A stretch of DNA of 64,000 nt from Pleurostoma richardsiae (GCA_030052745.1 JANBVO010000003.1:434001-498000); one strand, 5' to 3'; shown: positions 32,459 to 43,626, counted from the stretch's first letter. The notes: generated from the letters alone by a model not told the origin. Translations and numbers: made by a program.

Positions 32459-33379
32459 TTAGGCTGGCAGACACTCCAGGAGCCGGGCCTTATCCCTCTG
32501 CAACGCCATCTCCAAGGAAGTGAAAGGTATGCCGAACTTGAGCTGGACTTCCTTTGCGCCTGACGTGACGCCGCTGAAATCCTTAACGTTCGCCCATAGT
32601 TGAAACGTCTGCCCGAATGCTGTGGCCAGTGCCTCTCTGATTTCCGCCGGGGTCCGCTTCCTCACCCTGACGTCTCTCCCGCTGACCTTGACAAGCGTGT
32701 CACGAACCTCTTCGACGGTCAAGTACTCGTTGCCAAGCTCAATCTCCTGCCCGTCGAATTTGGCGGGATCCTGCAGAGCCGCAGCTGCGTACTTTCCGAC
32801 GTCGTATCCATCGGTATGGGGCATCCTGACCCCGTCGTTGAAGCAATGTCTGAGCTCCCCATGGGTCGGAAGCTCGGGGTAATTTCCATAGGCGCCTGGC
32901 AAAAGGTAGTCGAAACACATGAATGCCGGCCGAAGAATTGTATATGCTCTGAAGCCGGCGCCGCGAACGATATCTTCGACCGCAGCCTTGGAGGAATAGT
33001 AGCCGTGCAGGTAACATTCTTTCGTCACGGCATCATCCCACTTGGCCCTGTCGCCTGTGCTGAAGGTCGTGGTCACAACGATGGTCCCGACGCCTGCTTT
33101 CTTGCATGCGTCCACGGCTGTCTGGGCCTGCTGGGCCTCCAGCCCTGGAATCGGAAAAGTGTTCAGGAATACCCCCTTGCAGCCCTGGGCGGCCCGAAAG
33201 ACAGCCTCGAAGTCGGTGGTTTCTCCGTTGAATACGGTGACGCCCGGACGCTCCAGGCCTGGTGGTGTCACCTGAGGGTTGCGGACAAGTGCGTGGACCT
33301 TGGCACCTGCTTCCAGGAGATGGGTTATGGTCCAGCCGCTCTGCTGGCCGGATGCCTGCAAGACGAGATAGGTGGCCAT
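32459..33379 (-). CDS. NmrA-like NAD(P)-binding protein
   Basis: Atypical short-chain dehydrogenase fold of the NmrA/isoflavone-reductase-like group; members are either redox-sensing regulators or reductases. Single exon, 306 residues, the expected length. The N-terminus MATYLVLQASGQQSGWTITH carries a changed dinucleotide motif: the usual GATGxxG reads QASGQQSG, keeping only two of the glycines. VHALVRNP follows at the end of beta-2. VFLNTFPIPG, IVVTTTFSTG, YYSSKAAVEDIVRGAG and YTILRPAFMCFDYLLPG fit the family. The neighbouring zinc-cluster regulator is 0.7 kb away and on the same strand, which suggests a shared module, though a role in regulating it is only an inference. Confidence 0.88.
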   Translation of the reverse strand: MATYLVLQASGQQSGWTITHLLEAGAKVHALVRNPQVTPPGLERPGVTVFNGETTDFEAVFRAAQGCKGVFLNTFPIPGLEAQQAQTAVDACKKAGVGTIVVTTTFSTGDRAKWDDAVTKECYLHGYYSSKAAVEDIVRGAGFRAYTILRPAFMCFDYLLPGAYGNYPELPTHGELRHCFNDGVRMPHTDGYDVGKYAAAALQDPAKFDGQEIELGNEYLTVEEVRDTLVKVSGRDVRVRKRTPAEIREALATAFGQTFQLWANVKDFSGVTSGAKEVQLKFGIPFTSLEMALQRDKARLLECLPA

Positions 33380-34096
33380 GACGCTGAGCGTGCGTTAAAC
33401 AAGAAAGATAAGGAGAATTGTATCGGGGTGGACGAGAGGAGGGACTGTGTCGACCAGGAACTGTGAAGTTGAGTTAAGGAACCTGGCAGGCTGAGGGGGT
33501 AGAGCAGCCGCCTATTTATACAGGGTGTCAAGCATGGCTACGAGCCCGACAACAGCAACATTTGAGTATTGGGATTGCTTGCCTGATTCCTAAGCAATAC
33601 GCAGCATCAGGGTCTCGTTAGAGGATCGGTGATGATGCAGTGTTGATGGATGGCGATCCTGGCTAGAGCCAAGCTCGTGAAAAGTTGCCGCAGGTGGAGC
33701 CGTTATTGAATTGACGGCGAAAAGGGGGGAGAGTCTGACGAAGCCAGCAACGAACGCGAAGACAAGAAGTGAACCACAGGTGGCATGCCGACCCAATCCA
33801 TAACCAACGGAACATTGAGGTACGAGCAATTGGGCAAAAGACGAAGACTGCTAACAGCTACCACCGGCACCGGCGGAAGCAAGCAGTTCACGTTCTTCAG
33901 CGCCCGCACAGGAGGCTAGTTTGAGCTGTACAGGCGGCTAGATGGCCCTACGAGCAGATGATGTGCACATGGTGGGGAAGCATGAAGATGTTCTTGCTGC
34001 CTGGATGGCCCAGAAACTAGCAACTACATTCTCATCTATTCTCTTTTCTAGTTATTTCATCTCTATCTCCACCGTACCTGCTAACCGATCCTACAG
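33380..34096. other. Intergenic: NmrA-like promoter and 3' flank of the zinc-cluster regulator
   Basis: No gene seen. It holds the NmrA-like gene's promoter and probably the 3' UTR of the regulator to its right. Confidence 0.5.
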
Positions 34097-35902
34097 CTAT
34101 ACAAAGGAAGGGAGCGTGTCATTCGAGCTGACTATAGCGTTCATCATAGCAAGATAATTAACAACCAGATCGCTGTCGCTGTGGAGATCCTGTTGCACCC
34201 AGATCGACTGGATCCCGGCGGCCAGCCGCTTCATGCTGCGAACATGCGTGCGCCGCTCAGTGCTCTCAATCAAGTTCAATACTGCAACTCTCTGTTCGTC
34301 CGTTCGCGCCTCGCAGCCCAGGATCAGCATCGGAAAGTAGTGGTGACAGCAACAAGACTCAACGGGCATGCCGAATAAAGCGAATGCCGTATTGACCAAT
34401 GAATCCAATTTCTCCGATGACGGCTCCAATGGGCTCTGTGAGGCTCGCTTCAAATAGATGAGTGTCGCCATCCGGTACACCTCCGCCGACATGGAAGTAT
34501 CAGGACTCGGTCTGTCTGGGGCTAAGCTTGGTAATGGTCCAGCCGGGAGGCTTTCGATTCTGCACTCTAGCCGTCTGATACGGTCTATGTATTCTTGATC
34601 GCGGCTCTTGCAATCCCGTGGATCGAGCAGCGTGTTGCATGCCTCGGAAAGCAAGTCCAATATTGCGAGGGCAGGATTCGAAGAATGTAACGCCTACAAA
34701 TCTAGGGATAAGCAGGTGATCGAACGAGGTTGTACGGTGTGAAGGCTTCTCAGGAAACGTACCGGTGTGTCTTTTGCTAAAGCTGAGTACCGCACACCTT
34801 GGGGTTCTGGGTGATCCGCGTCTTTGACGTCCACAGCCACCGACTTGTGACGCCAATGATGCATGGCGAACTGAGCGAGTACGTTGTGGTAATAGACCCA
34901 GTCGAGTAAATCCCTGATGTCGCTTTCGTCGGACTTCTGTTCAAGATGGCTCCCATGAATGATGTCCATGGCTCCTCGGACATAGCAAAACCATTCGCCA
35001 GAACTTTCTGTTGGTACCCAAATCTAACATTGACCCCATCAGCGATGCTGTCACTTTTTTCTTGGTCTACTCTCTTTTACCCACCTCAAAGATGCAGAGG
35101 AGCATGCACGTGGCAACATGCAGAGCAGCTTCGGCTGAGCCTAGGGACCCCGCCTTCGCAGAGGTTGAGAGGCCGTTGAGGGCAAGAACCTTGAACTGAA
35201 GGGCCTCTTGATGGAATCCGCTGCGATGGAGGGAAGAGACGGCAAAGATCGCGTACAAGAGAGCTTGTGCCGGAACCGTGCGGTTGGCGAGTGCCATGCA
35301 CAGGAGCAGGTCTCGAATGTGCGACGGCGTCGGGGCAAATGTGCCCAACGAGCGGTGGGCAACATCGTGGACTGATGGTGCGAGTATTGACATGAGCTGC
35401 TCTGCGGTTGTCCCGATGTTGAGATGATGGGTCTGAAGGCTTACAGTACTGGATGAGGTCAACGTCCTCCACCTTGCGCCGGGGTGGCCTCCATAGGTCT
35501 GGCGTAGGTTGGATCAGACGCGGGGGGCGTGCGAGGCGCTGTAGGGCCAGGTAACGGTACAGTTCAATGTCCCACCCAGTTGCGTTGACGAACAGGCGGT
35601 GATGTGTCTCTCGTTGGCTTCCATGCGCTGCATCTACCGACGGCTTGCCCGTGATCGCACGGCGCTTGTCATTGTCCCTCGGCCACGACAGGCGTAAGCC
35701 GTATCCTTGGCACTCTCGCTGCGCTCGCGCACAGTTGCCGCAAGTGGGTGCCCCCCGGTCGCACAGGACTTTCCGATCTGTGGTTGGGGAAATCGTATGG
35801 TCAGGCAAGAATGTCTGAATAGGATCAGGCCCAGCCAGGGCCTTTCAGGCCATCGACTAACCTACCTTTGCACGTCCAACAGGCTTTCCTGGTGTTCATC
35901 AT
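34097..35902 (-). CDS. Zn(II)2Cys6 transcription factor, Fungal_trans_2 type
   Basis: Five exons (minus): 35866-35902, 35445-35777, 35085-35371, 34763-35023 and 34097-34693, giving 504 residues; all joins keep frame. The zinc cluster has the classical spacing C-x2-C-x6-C-x6-C-x2-C-x6-C (Cys 8, 11, 18, 25, 28, 35), split by intron 1 after CWTCK. Exon joins restore DLIQYFHDVAHRSLGTF and CIFEIWVPTESSGEWF, both characteristic of the Fungal_trans_2 family, as are LLYAIFAVSSLHRSGF and FCYVRGAMDIIHGSH. It lies divergent to an FAD oxidoreductase with 413 bp between start codons, and an NmrA-like gene follows on the same strand. This is the usual arrangement for a pathway-specific regulator next to its target. 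Confidence 0.9.
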
Positions 35903-36315
35903 ACCGGTGAACATGGCATTGCCAGAGTTGTTGCCAACGGCTCAAACGGCGATGCCATTTCTTTTTCAATTGCAAGAGTAGGAGAAGGAGTTCGAAGAAG
36001 CGAGAGGGAACGGAACTGCCTTGGGTTCTTGTCCACTGCTTACGGACTATAGCTCACCTACATGTGCGGGCGTGCGTGCCATCGAGCCCATCCCCAAGAT
36101 CCGGCCCCACCAAGTGCAACTTTCCCCGAGTAGCTCCAAAGTTGGTGGCGCAATCAGTCAACAAATTGACCCGCACTCTTCCTCCTCCTACTGCTCGATA
36201 AACGAGGGGCGATGGTAATTGTCGGGAAAAGATAGGGAGGTCAGACGTCGGAGACTTGCGGGCTGCACTCTTTTCCTCTGTGGCGGTGTCGTTCTACCAG
36301 TACGGATTGCCCGTA
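35903..36315. promoter_or_regulatory. Shared divergent promoter (zinc-cluster regulator / FAD oxidoreductase)
   Basis: 413 bp between two start codons on opposite strands. It contains several CGG triplets, the half-sites of zinc-cluster factors, for example at about 36218, 36245, 36282 and 36303, and a small inverted repeat CTCGATAAACGAG (36194-36206). No single site is convincing, but the layout predicts autoregulation. Confidence 0.4.
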
Positions 36316-37648
36316 ATGGCGACGACAGTCATCTTCGGGGCCGGTATCATCGGCGTGTCCACAGCGTACTACCTCTCCGAGCGCCAGCCGGGGTCCTCCA
36401 TCCACCTGGTCGAGCCCTCGCCCGAGCTCTTCTCCTCGGCGTCCGGCTTCGCGGGCGGCTTCCTCGCCCGGGACTGGTTCGCGCCCGCGACTGCAGAGCT
36501 GGGCGCCCTGAGCTTCGATGAGCACCGCAGGCTAGCCGAGGCGCATGGCGGGGCGGAGAAATGGGGCTACACCAGCAGCACGTCCATCAGCTACAGCCCC
36601 GCGTCGTTGTCCGGAAAGCGGGCGAAGGGGCGCGGCGACGACTGGCTGCGCGCGGGGACCAGCAGGGCGGACGCCGCGGCCGCGGCCTTCGAGGCGTCCG
36701 AGAGCAGTGCGCCCTCCTGGCTGCGGCGAGACGCGGGGGACCAGGTGGAGCTGATCAGCAGCGAGGGGACCACGGCGCAACTGTTCGTCCACTCCATCTC
36801 AGACGAGAAAGACTTTGAAATAAACTAGGGGAGAATGCTGACGATCCAGCAGTGACCCCCGCAAGCTCTGCCACTTCCTCCTCCAGGAGTGCCTCGCCCG
36901 CGGCGTCCACCTGCACCACCCCGCCAAGGCCATCTCCGCCGCCATGCTCGACGTGCGCGGCGAGCTGTCCAGCGTGCGCGTCGCGGACCTGGCCTCGTCG
37001 ACGGAGACGGACGTGCCCTGCACGCGCGTGGTCGTCGCCGCCGGCGTTTGGTCGCCGCGGGTGTTCGCGACGCTGTTCCCGCGCTCCGGGCTGGCGCTGC
37101 CGGTGACCAGCCTGGCGGGGCACTCGCTGGTGGTGAGGTCGCCGCGGTGGGGCGGGGACGGGGAGTGCCACGCCGTGTTCGCGACGGGGGGCGCGTTCTC
37201 GCCGGAGGTGTTCTCCCGGGCGGGCGGCGAGATCTTCGTCGGGGGCTTGAACTCGGCGGCCATCCCGGTGCCGGAGGTGGCGACGGGCGGGGGCGTCTCG
37301 GCGGCGGCGGTGGCGCAGCTCAAGGAGACGACCCGGAAGCTCCTGGGACCAGCGGTGGGGGCTGGCAGTACAGGCGACGGGGAGGACAAGGACGACTTGG
37401 TGGTGCTACGGGAGGGCCTGTGCTTCCGGCCCGTGACGCCGGCGGGGGTGCCGATCGTGTCGCGGGTGGAGGATGAGAAGCTCGGACCCGGGGTGGCTAC
37501 GAGACCGGGCGCGGAGGGCGGGGTGTTCGTAGCAGCTGGGCACGGCCCGTGGGGGATCAGTCAGAGCCTCGGGACCGGGGTTGTGCTTGCTGAGATGGCG
37601 CAGGGGAGGAAGCTTAGCGCTGATGTGTCGGCATTGAAGCTACGGTGA
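36316..37648 (+). CDS. FAD-dependent oxidoreductase, DAO family (glycine/D-amino-acid oxidase-like)
   Basis: Flavoenzyme that oxidises an amine or amino-acid-like substrate. Exons 36316-36782 and 36853-37648 give 420 residues; the intron (70 nt) has donor GTTCGT and the join reads TAQLDPRKLCHFLLQE, typical of the family. The dinucleotide fold VIFGAGIIGVSTAYYLSE is at residues 5-22. ASGFAGGFLARDWF marks FAD contact, VVVAAGVWSPRVF is mid-protein, and AAGHGPWGISQSLGTG is the conserved C-terminal FAD motif. Length is normal (around 400). I chose ATG 36316 because it places the Rossmann fold at the N-terminus; an earlier in-frame start would add only a short untypical leader. High GC relative to the flanks. 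The substrate cannot be read from sequence. Confidence 0.9.
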
Positions 37649-38170
37649 GGTCCCTGGAGGAGTTTGGGGTCCAGAGCCTCAATGGCAAGGCGGAAAGCTG
37701 AGAGCGGGCGTGCCGATCAGGGTGTGGAAGGACATCACGATCGCTCGCTGACGCGGTGGAGCTTGACACCCTGATACGGGGTGGGAGCTCTCTCGGTCGG
37801 CCGATGAGGTAAACGGCTTCGACGCCGCGATCATGAGTGGTTGCTTGCTGCCTACATTGCATTGCACAACACTCATCAGGGGAGTCCATTGCGCAGCCGA
37901 GATGTAGAACCCTTGGTGCACAACTCGAATAACTCAGTACCTCCCTAGCCAACTGCCACTACCTCATACAGCTGTTGGTTTGGATGCATTTGAAAATCAC
38001 TGTACGTAGCCCAGACATCACCAACGACAATAACCCCATGATACCGGTGACTACCGTTCTGGGACGGGAATGTTCCGTTCTATGACCTCGAGAAGCATAA
38101 AGACGGCCAATATCACGGATTCCTGGCCGTGCATGCATCGTCATGCCCGATCAGTACTGTAGCAATCAAT

Positions 38171-38197
38171 TGATGCCATTGATGCCATTGATGCCAT
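38171..38197. repeat. 9-bp direct repeat TTGATGCCA, three tandem copies
   Basis: ATTGATGCC repeats three times in direct succession, followed by a partial copy. It is short and simple, but perfect. Lies in the upstream region of the reductase gene. Confidence 0.8.
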
Positions 38198-39166
38198 GCG
38201 TGGACACAAGCACTTGCAAACACGACAATCAGCCAATCAGAGGCCTCGTGTTGCCGCCGAGCCCTGCAGCTGGCAGACCCACCAATGGTGGGCCGCGGGC
38301 CGCTGGGCCCAGAGAGGGACGCGAGGGCGAGACGACCGGCCCCCAAGTGGGAAAGTGGGAAAGTTGGGAATTGATCAATCCGGAGGCCAGGCGGGCAATC
38401 TGCCAGGCCTCCTGCACCTTCACCACTCGTCACCGTGACCAGTCGCAGCCCGCGCACCCCATTCGACGGCCACGCAGCCCATGCCACCCTCTTCGAGCGA
38501 GCAAACATTCGCCGGCAGGGGTTCCGGTGGGGTTGCTGCACTCGCAGCTCGTCAAAGACCGACCTGCGAATCACGGCTTTCGGGAGGGCGGTCACCAAGA
38601 TGGCCCTCCTGCAGGGCGGCGAGGATGCTGTGTTCCCACCCCCGACCCCCCCTCCCAGTGGAGGAGGATTTCGATGTTCTCTGGTCTCTTCCCTCTCGTC
38701 ACTCTGCATCTATCCGTATTTCCAAGCGCATGAAATGGGCTGAGGGTCATCTTGATACCCTGCTCTTCTTGTCTTCACACTCTATCTATCCGGCCTGATT
38801 TCCGTGGCCGCACCCAGACGGGCTGCTCGTCCCTCACGGCTGGCTCTCTTGGTCGCGATAACACGGATACCCCTCCTTGCGGCCCCCCGGCTTGCGCAGA
38901 CATACGCATTCGGGATTTGGACGTTAGGCCTGCAGGCTGCATGCACCGTTCTGGCTTGAAGAGCAGGACTAGCCAACGCCTCCCGCTCTCTCCTGCCGGC
39001 CGCTTTGCTGTCACTCCTGCATGGCTTTGCCTATCGAGGTACATTACCTGCACACACCGTCCGATAGCAACTCCACACCCGCTGGAGAAAACGCGAAGGG
39101 TAGCGCCCATCTGTTGTCCGTTCCTGTGTGACCTGCAGTGGCGGGGAAGCCAGAGATCACGGCCAG

Positions 39167-39177
39167 CCAATATTAAA
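39167..39177 (+). promoter_or_regulatory. CCAAT box and TATA-like TATTAAA upstream of the ferric reductase
   Basis: CCAAT at 39167-39171 merges into TATTAAA at 39171-39177, about 780 bp before the start codon. Suggests a core promoter with a long leader, but a closer promoter is also possible. Confidence 0.3.
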
Positions 39178-39948
39178 GCCCGGCCAACCGCTGGGCCCCC
39201 ATTGCCGTTCACACCTCTGCATCCGAGCTCCCGTCGATTCAAGCTTTGCCGTGCTGTGATTGACTGGCGCAGCTCGAGCTCGTCAACTTGCCAGGCCGTC
39301 CTCGACGACGCCACTTCTCCAATCTCGCCTACCTCGGAGTCGCATCACCGTGAAGAGACATCGGCGGCTCGCGACTATTACTACCAGCGTGACGGAGCTC
39401 CGCAGCGTTGCGCAATCCTTCTAACACGACAAGCGCAGCAAGGGGACACGAGTGACGAACAAGGAAGACCCGATTGACTGCCGGAAGAATCCCACGCTAC
39501 GAGCTTACGGTCATCCTTCCTTGCGCACCACATATATCCAAACCGAACCTCCCGATCCTGCGCAACCCTACCAGAAAAAGACTTGTGCTCCTTGTCTGTC
39601 CCTCGTGGTCCATGGCCCTTCCGACCTCACTTCGTTCTCTGCTTCGTCGCCTAATGTGAGGAGTCTGGCATTCCTCTCTGTCCTCGTCCACATCGTCTTC
39701 CTTTCCGGCATCCTCTTGGCCAAATCCTACCCATGTACTCCGCATAGCTCACGTCTCTCATTGTTACGACTACCATTCCACCTGTATAAAGTTAGCCCTA
39801 CAGCTAGAAGAGCAGCACGGAGGCTCGGCGGAAGACAACTAATAACAACATCATACATGCCGACTGCCACCAGGCACATCCGCGCATAGTCGCTGAACCG
39901 AACGACTGGATAGCGACCTAAGCAGCTGTGCTGCTTGTCACACGAGCC

Positions 39949-42576
39949 ATGGCTGCTCGCATACAACCTGCCATTAGGCACGCCGCTGAGGGCGCCTCGC
40001 GGAGTCTAAACAACATTGCAAAGCGCATCAACATCCCGTTAACACCAACCAGCCCTCCTGGCCTGGTGCAAGCCGACACAGTAGATCCGTGGTCCAAGTC
40101 TGGGAAATATGGGCGCGGCTTCACGTACTTCGCCCTCGCCCTGATGGGTGTGGTTTTGCTCATGCGGGTGTGGCACTTCTGGCAGGACAAGATCCGCCAA
40201 GCCATCTACAAGCAGGAGGTGGAAGAGCACTACCGGAATCTCTATACCCTCGAGCCAGACTGGGCGCAGACAGAAATGCAGACGGGCCAGACATCGAATC
40301 GGCACTTCTTCCCCGAGGAGGAGAAGGCGGAAACGGCATTCCGCCCCAAGGCGCATGGGTCCTCGATCGGCCCTGTTAACGACGCCCTCGCGCTCTTCAG
40401 GTGGATCTTCTATCGTCCTATCCCTGATATTGTGTGGCGCAAGCATCGGTTCACGTTCTCGTCACTTTCAGTGCTAATGGTTGGATTCATTGCGCTGGTG
40501 TTTGTGACCCTCTATTGCTTCCTGCTTCAGCCGCTCTACTGGCAAAGCATCCAGTACGGCTCCCCACCGGTGGCTATTCGCGCCGGGATGATCGCAGTGG
40601 CCATGACTCCCTGGATTATCGCTACTTCAACCAAGGCCAACGTCCTCTCATTCATCACCGGCATCGGACCCGAACGTCTGAATGTCTTCCATCGGTGGGC
40701 TGGCTACCTCTGCCTCTACCTGGCCCTAATCCATACGATCCCGTTCTACGTTCAACCGGTCTGGGATGATGGTGGTATGGCTATCTTTCAGACTCTGTTT
40801 CCGCAGGGAAGCGGCGTCATCTACGGGACTGGCATCGCCTGTCTCGTCCCCCTCATCTGGCTCTGCGTCGCTTCTCTGCCAATCATCAGGCGGGTCGCGT
40901 ACGAGGTCTTCGTGATGCTTCACGTGCCTGTCGGCATGCTCTATGTTGGACTTCTGTTCTGGCATACGAAGAATTACCTAATGTCCTGGAGCTACCTATA
41001 CGCTACGATTGCGATCTTTGTCGCGTGCTACATGGTTCGGCTATTCAAGCTGAACTGGACGAAGCCGTGGCGGATGTCGTTCATGGTTGGAGATGAGGCG
41101 GCGATCAACATCATGACCGAGAATTGCATCAAGATCACGATCCCGACGCAGATGAGGTGGAAGCCCGGGCAGTACGTCTACCTGCGGATGCCTGGCATAT
41201 CGCTGTTTGAGAACCACCCCTTCACGGTGTCCTCTCTCTGCAGCGACGATTTCCCCTCAGAATATGGCGAGCAGTACAGGGATTGCGTGCTTGTCTTTAG
41301 GCCCTACGGAGGATTCACGCGCAAGGTACTGGAGACTGCCATCGAGAAAGGCCCCTTCCATACCTACCGAGCCTTCCTCGACGGGCCTTACGGCGGCATG
41401 CGCCGAGATCTGGCCGCATTCGACACCGTGATCCTGATCGCCGGCGGCAGCGGCATCACGGCGCTCATGTCGCAGTTGCTGAATCTGATCAAGCGGATGC
41501 GTGACGGCAAGGCAATAACAAAGAAGATTGTCGTCGTCTGGGCGCTGAAACGCCTCGAGGCTATGGATTGGTTCCGCGAGGAGCTGCGCATCTGCCGCGA
41601 GGCCGCTCCGCCCGAGAGCGTCACTTGCAAATTCTTCGTGACGGCTGCCGTCCGGCAGCAGCACATGGGACCGAGCCAGCGGGCCCCGAGACCACTCTCG
41701 AACATGTTACATGACAAGCTGGACGGCTTCGTTGCGGGCATCGCATCGAAGCGTAACTCGGCGCTTATCCAAGCCGAGGCACAAGGTGACCCAGAGCGAG
41801 AACGAGAGCTCCGCGCCGAGGACGAGGACAGGATCACGGCGCTGCCGCAGCAGAAGTACCTGCAGCCTTACAGCAACGTCCCGCCGCCGCCTCCCTTCCC
41901 GGCCAAGGACCGACAGTCACACACCGAAGACTCGCTGCGGAGGTTGGAGGGGCGTGACCCAAGCATCGATGCGGATACATCAGACGATCCGGACAAGAAG
42001 CAGCACGAATTCCATTTCCCGCCCCTGCAGGTCCGTGCCGACGCACCTCACTTCAACTACGCCCCTCCGCAGTCCAGCCCCAGCAAGAACCGGTTCAGCC
42101 AGCACCTGGCCCCACCTACTGGCGGTCCCGACGACTACGACGACAGGGCACCATCCCCTGAGCTGCGCCCGCCAGAGCTCGCGCACCTGCGGACGACCAA
42201 CTTTGGGGATGCCGCCTCCCGCCCACGGCCGACCAGCACGTTCGGCCCGCCGTCGGGGTTCGACTTCGGGTTCCCGGAGACGCCGACCGAGTTCCAGAAG
42301 AGCTTGATGCGGTTCGCGTTCCCGGTGCCGCACCAGATCGACGGCGGGTGGAGCGTCGAGTACGGGCGACCAGACCTGGGGTTCATGCTCAAGGAGTGGG
42401 CGACCGGGGGGTCCGACGGACGGGGCATCCTGGGCCGGAGGACGGCGGTGTTCGTGTGCGGCCCGCCGAGCATGAGAGTCGGCGTGGCAAACACGGTGGC
42501 GCGGCTGCAGGCGGAGATCTGGGGGGATGAGATGCTCGAGGAGATCTTTCTGCATACGGAGAACTACGCACTATGA
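39949..42576 (+). CDS. Ferric reductase-like / NADPH oxidase-superfamily transmembrane reductase
   Basis: Plasma-membrane flavocytochrome that passes electrons from NADPH through FAD and two haems to ferric chelates. Single exon, 875 residues. Membrane segments begin at ~50, with the haem core between ~190 and 370. Haem His candidates are in NVFHRWAGYLCLYLALIHTIPFY and VMLHVPVGMLYVGLLFWH. The FAD motif is FENHPFTVSS and the NADPH motif LIAGGSGITALMSQL; the C-terminal CGPPSMR is present. Unusual: about 200 disordered residues (roughly 575-790, rich in Pro, Glu and Asp) interrupt the NAD(P)-binding half between FFVTAAV and the CGPP motif. The ATG at 39949 has a good context; an alternative frame extension upstream lacks an ATG. 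Fungal FRE-type rather than NOX is likely, as it lacks EF-hands. Confidence 0.9.
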   Translation: MAARIQPAIRHAAEGASRSLNNIAKRINIPLTPTSPPGLVQADTVDPWSKSGKYGRGFTYFALALMGVVLLMRVWHFWQDKIRQAIYKQEVEEHYRNLYTLEPDWAQTEMQTGQTSNRHFFPEEEKAETAFRPKAHGSSIGPVNDALALFRWIFYRPIPDIVWRKHRFTFSSLSVLMVGFIALVFVTLYCFLLQPLYWQSIQYGSPPVAIRAGMIAVAMTPWIIATSTKANVLSFITGIGPERLNVFHRWAGYLCLYLALIHTIPFYVQPVWDDGGMAIFQTLFPQGSGVIYGTGIACLVPLIWLCVASLPIIRRVAYEVFVMLHVPVGMLYVGLLFWHTKNYLMSWSYLYATIAIFVACYMVRLFKLNWTKPWRMSFMVGDEAAINIMTENCIKITIPTQMRWKPGQYVYLRMPGISLFENHPFTVSSLCSDDFPSEYGEQYRDCVLVFRPYGGFTRKVLETAIEKGPFHTYRAFLDGPYGGMRRDLAAFDTVILIAGGSGITALMSQLLNLIKRMRDGKAITKKIVVVWALKRLEAMDWFREELRICREAAPPESVTCKFFVTAAVRQQHMGPSQRAPRPLSNMLHDKLDGFVAGIASKRNSALIQAEAQGDPERERELRAEDEDRITALPQQKYLQPYSNVPPPPPFPAKDRQSHTEDSLRRLEGRDPSIDADTSDDPDKKQHEFHFPPLQVRADAPHFNYAPPQSSPSKNRFSQHLAPPTGGPDDYDDRAPSPELRPPELAHLRTTNFGDAASRPRPTSTFGPPSGFDFGFPETPTEFQKSLMRFAFPVPHQIDGGWSVEYGRPDLGFMLKEWATGGSDGRGILGRRTAVFVCGPPSMRVGVANTVARLQAEIWGDEMLEEIFLHTENYAL

Positions 42577-43626
42577 GCGAACCTTCTGCTGAAGTCTGTC
42601 CAAGAGGGAAAGAGGTGTTGTGTGTATTTGTATGGATACGTATATATGCTAACTAAACGGCGCCGGGCCTGCTGACGCCTACCTGATTCTGGGGCCGGCC
42701 GGGGATGGACCTGAAGAGGCAATGGAGGAGGACGCCGGCTATGACAACGGGACAGGAGGCGCGCTTTAGTAATCTCTGCTGGCATGGCGTTGTGGGATCT
42801 GTTTGATACCAGGGCGGTCTGTTCTATCTGCCTGCTACTACCTGCTACTACGCTCGTCTGGCCTCTGGTGTGCGGACGGCCATGACACAGTGTTTCTTTT
42901 GAACTAATGCCATGATCTGTTCATGTTTATCCGACTCTGCCCTCGTTTTGTGAACACCAAGTCAGGATTCTCGAGAAGGGCACGCGCGTCGGATGATGCC
43001 TCGAGACTTCCTGGGTCTGTATCGTGAATGAAGCCTTCCTGCCGCGGCACGGCAGGTGCAGGCTCGCCTGGTGTGGTGTTGACATTCTCGGCTCGCTCCT
43101 CCTGGATCGAGGTTGGATACGGATACACGAGGCAAGCACGACTGAAACGGGGACACCGGGGCGTTGCATCATGTCTACTCTCGCAGAACACACCTCGCTT
43201 TCTCTTCCCATGAATCTCCTCACATGGTTCAAACTCTTACCACACTTCATCTCTTCATCGTCCTCCAGACATCGTACTAGCATCACGCAGTTTTTTTCGC
43301 TGAGCTCGCATTATCAAACACCACCGGCATACTCATTGACGAACATCGATGCTAAGGGTCAGCTCTTAGTGTTATCACAGAAGGAGCCCGTCTGCGCAGG
43401 TGGGCAACCCGAGCCGAGTCGCTCTTACAGAGAGGCTGTAAATGCTTTGTATATTGATGTTGTTCGTCAGAATCCTCGTCAAGTCGCAGACACAGTCCGC
43501 CGACAGCCACCAGTTCCTCGGTTTGAACCACCGTCAGGGACGCAAGATCCATCGTCTTAAGGGATCCGGAGTTTTCACTCGACAGCTTGTTCAGGACGAG
43601 TCTCCGCAGCTTTTACTGGCAGCAGC
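42577..43626. other. Intergenic, no convincing gene
   Basis: 3' flank of the reductase and promoter of the orphan gene. Overlapping open frames at 42904-43560 run in several frames with no domain. The sequence after 43300 becomes AT-richer. Confidence 0.45.

Larger units (their letters stand above)
37649..39948. other. Long upstream region of the ferric reductase gene
   Basis: 2.3 kb without a convincing gene. It contains a 9-bp triplet repeat at 38171-38197 and a promoter-like CCAAT/TATTAAA pair at 39167-39177. If transcription starts near 39200, the 5' leader would be about 750 nt and would contain several upstream ATGs. The GATA-type consensus ATCWGATAA of iron repressors was not found. 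Confidence 0.45.

Noticed and set aside
32200-32480. Plus-strand reading around TYPALVNTLHKKYCP that looks like protein
   Set aside because: Short (under 70 codons), with no start or splice partner and overlapping the NmrA-like gene's 3' end. Family unknown.
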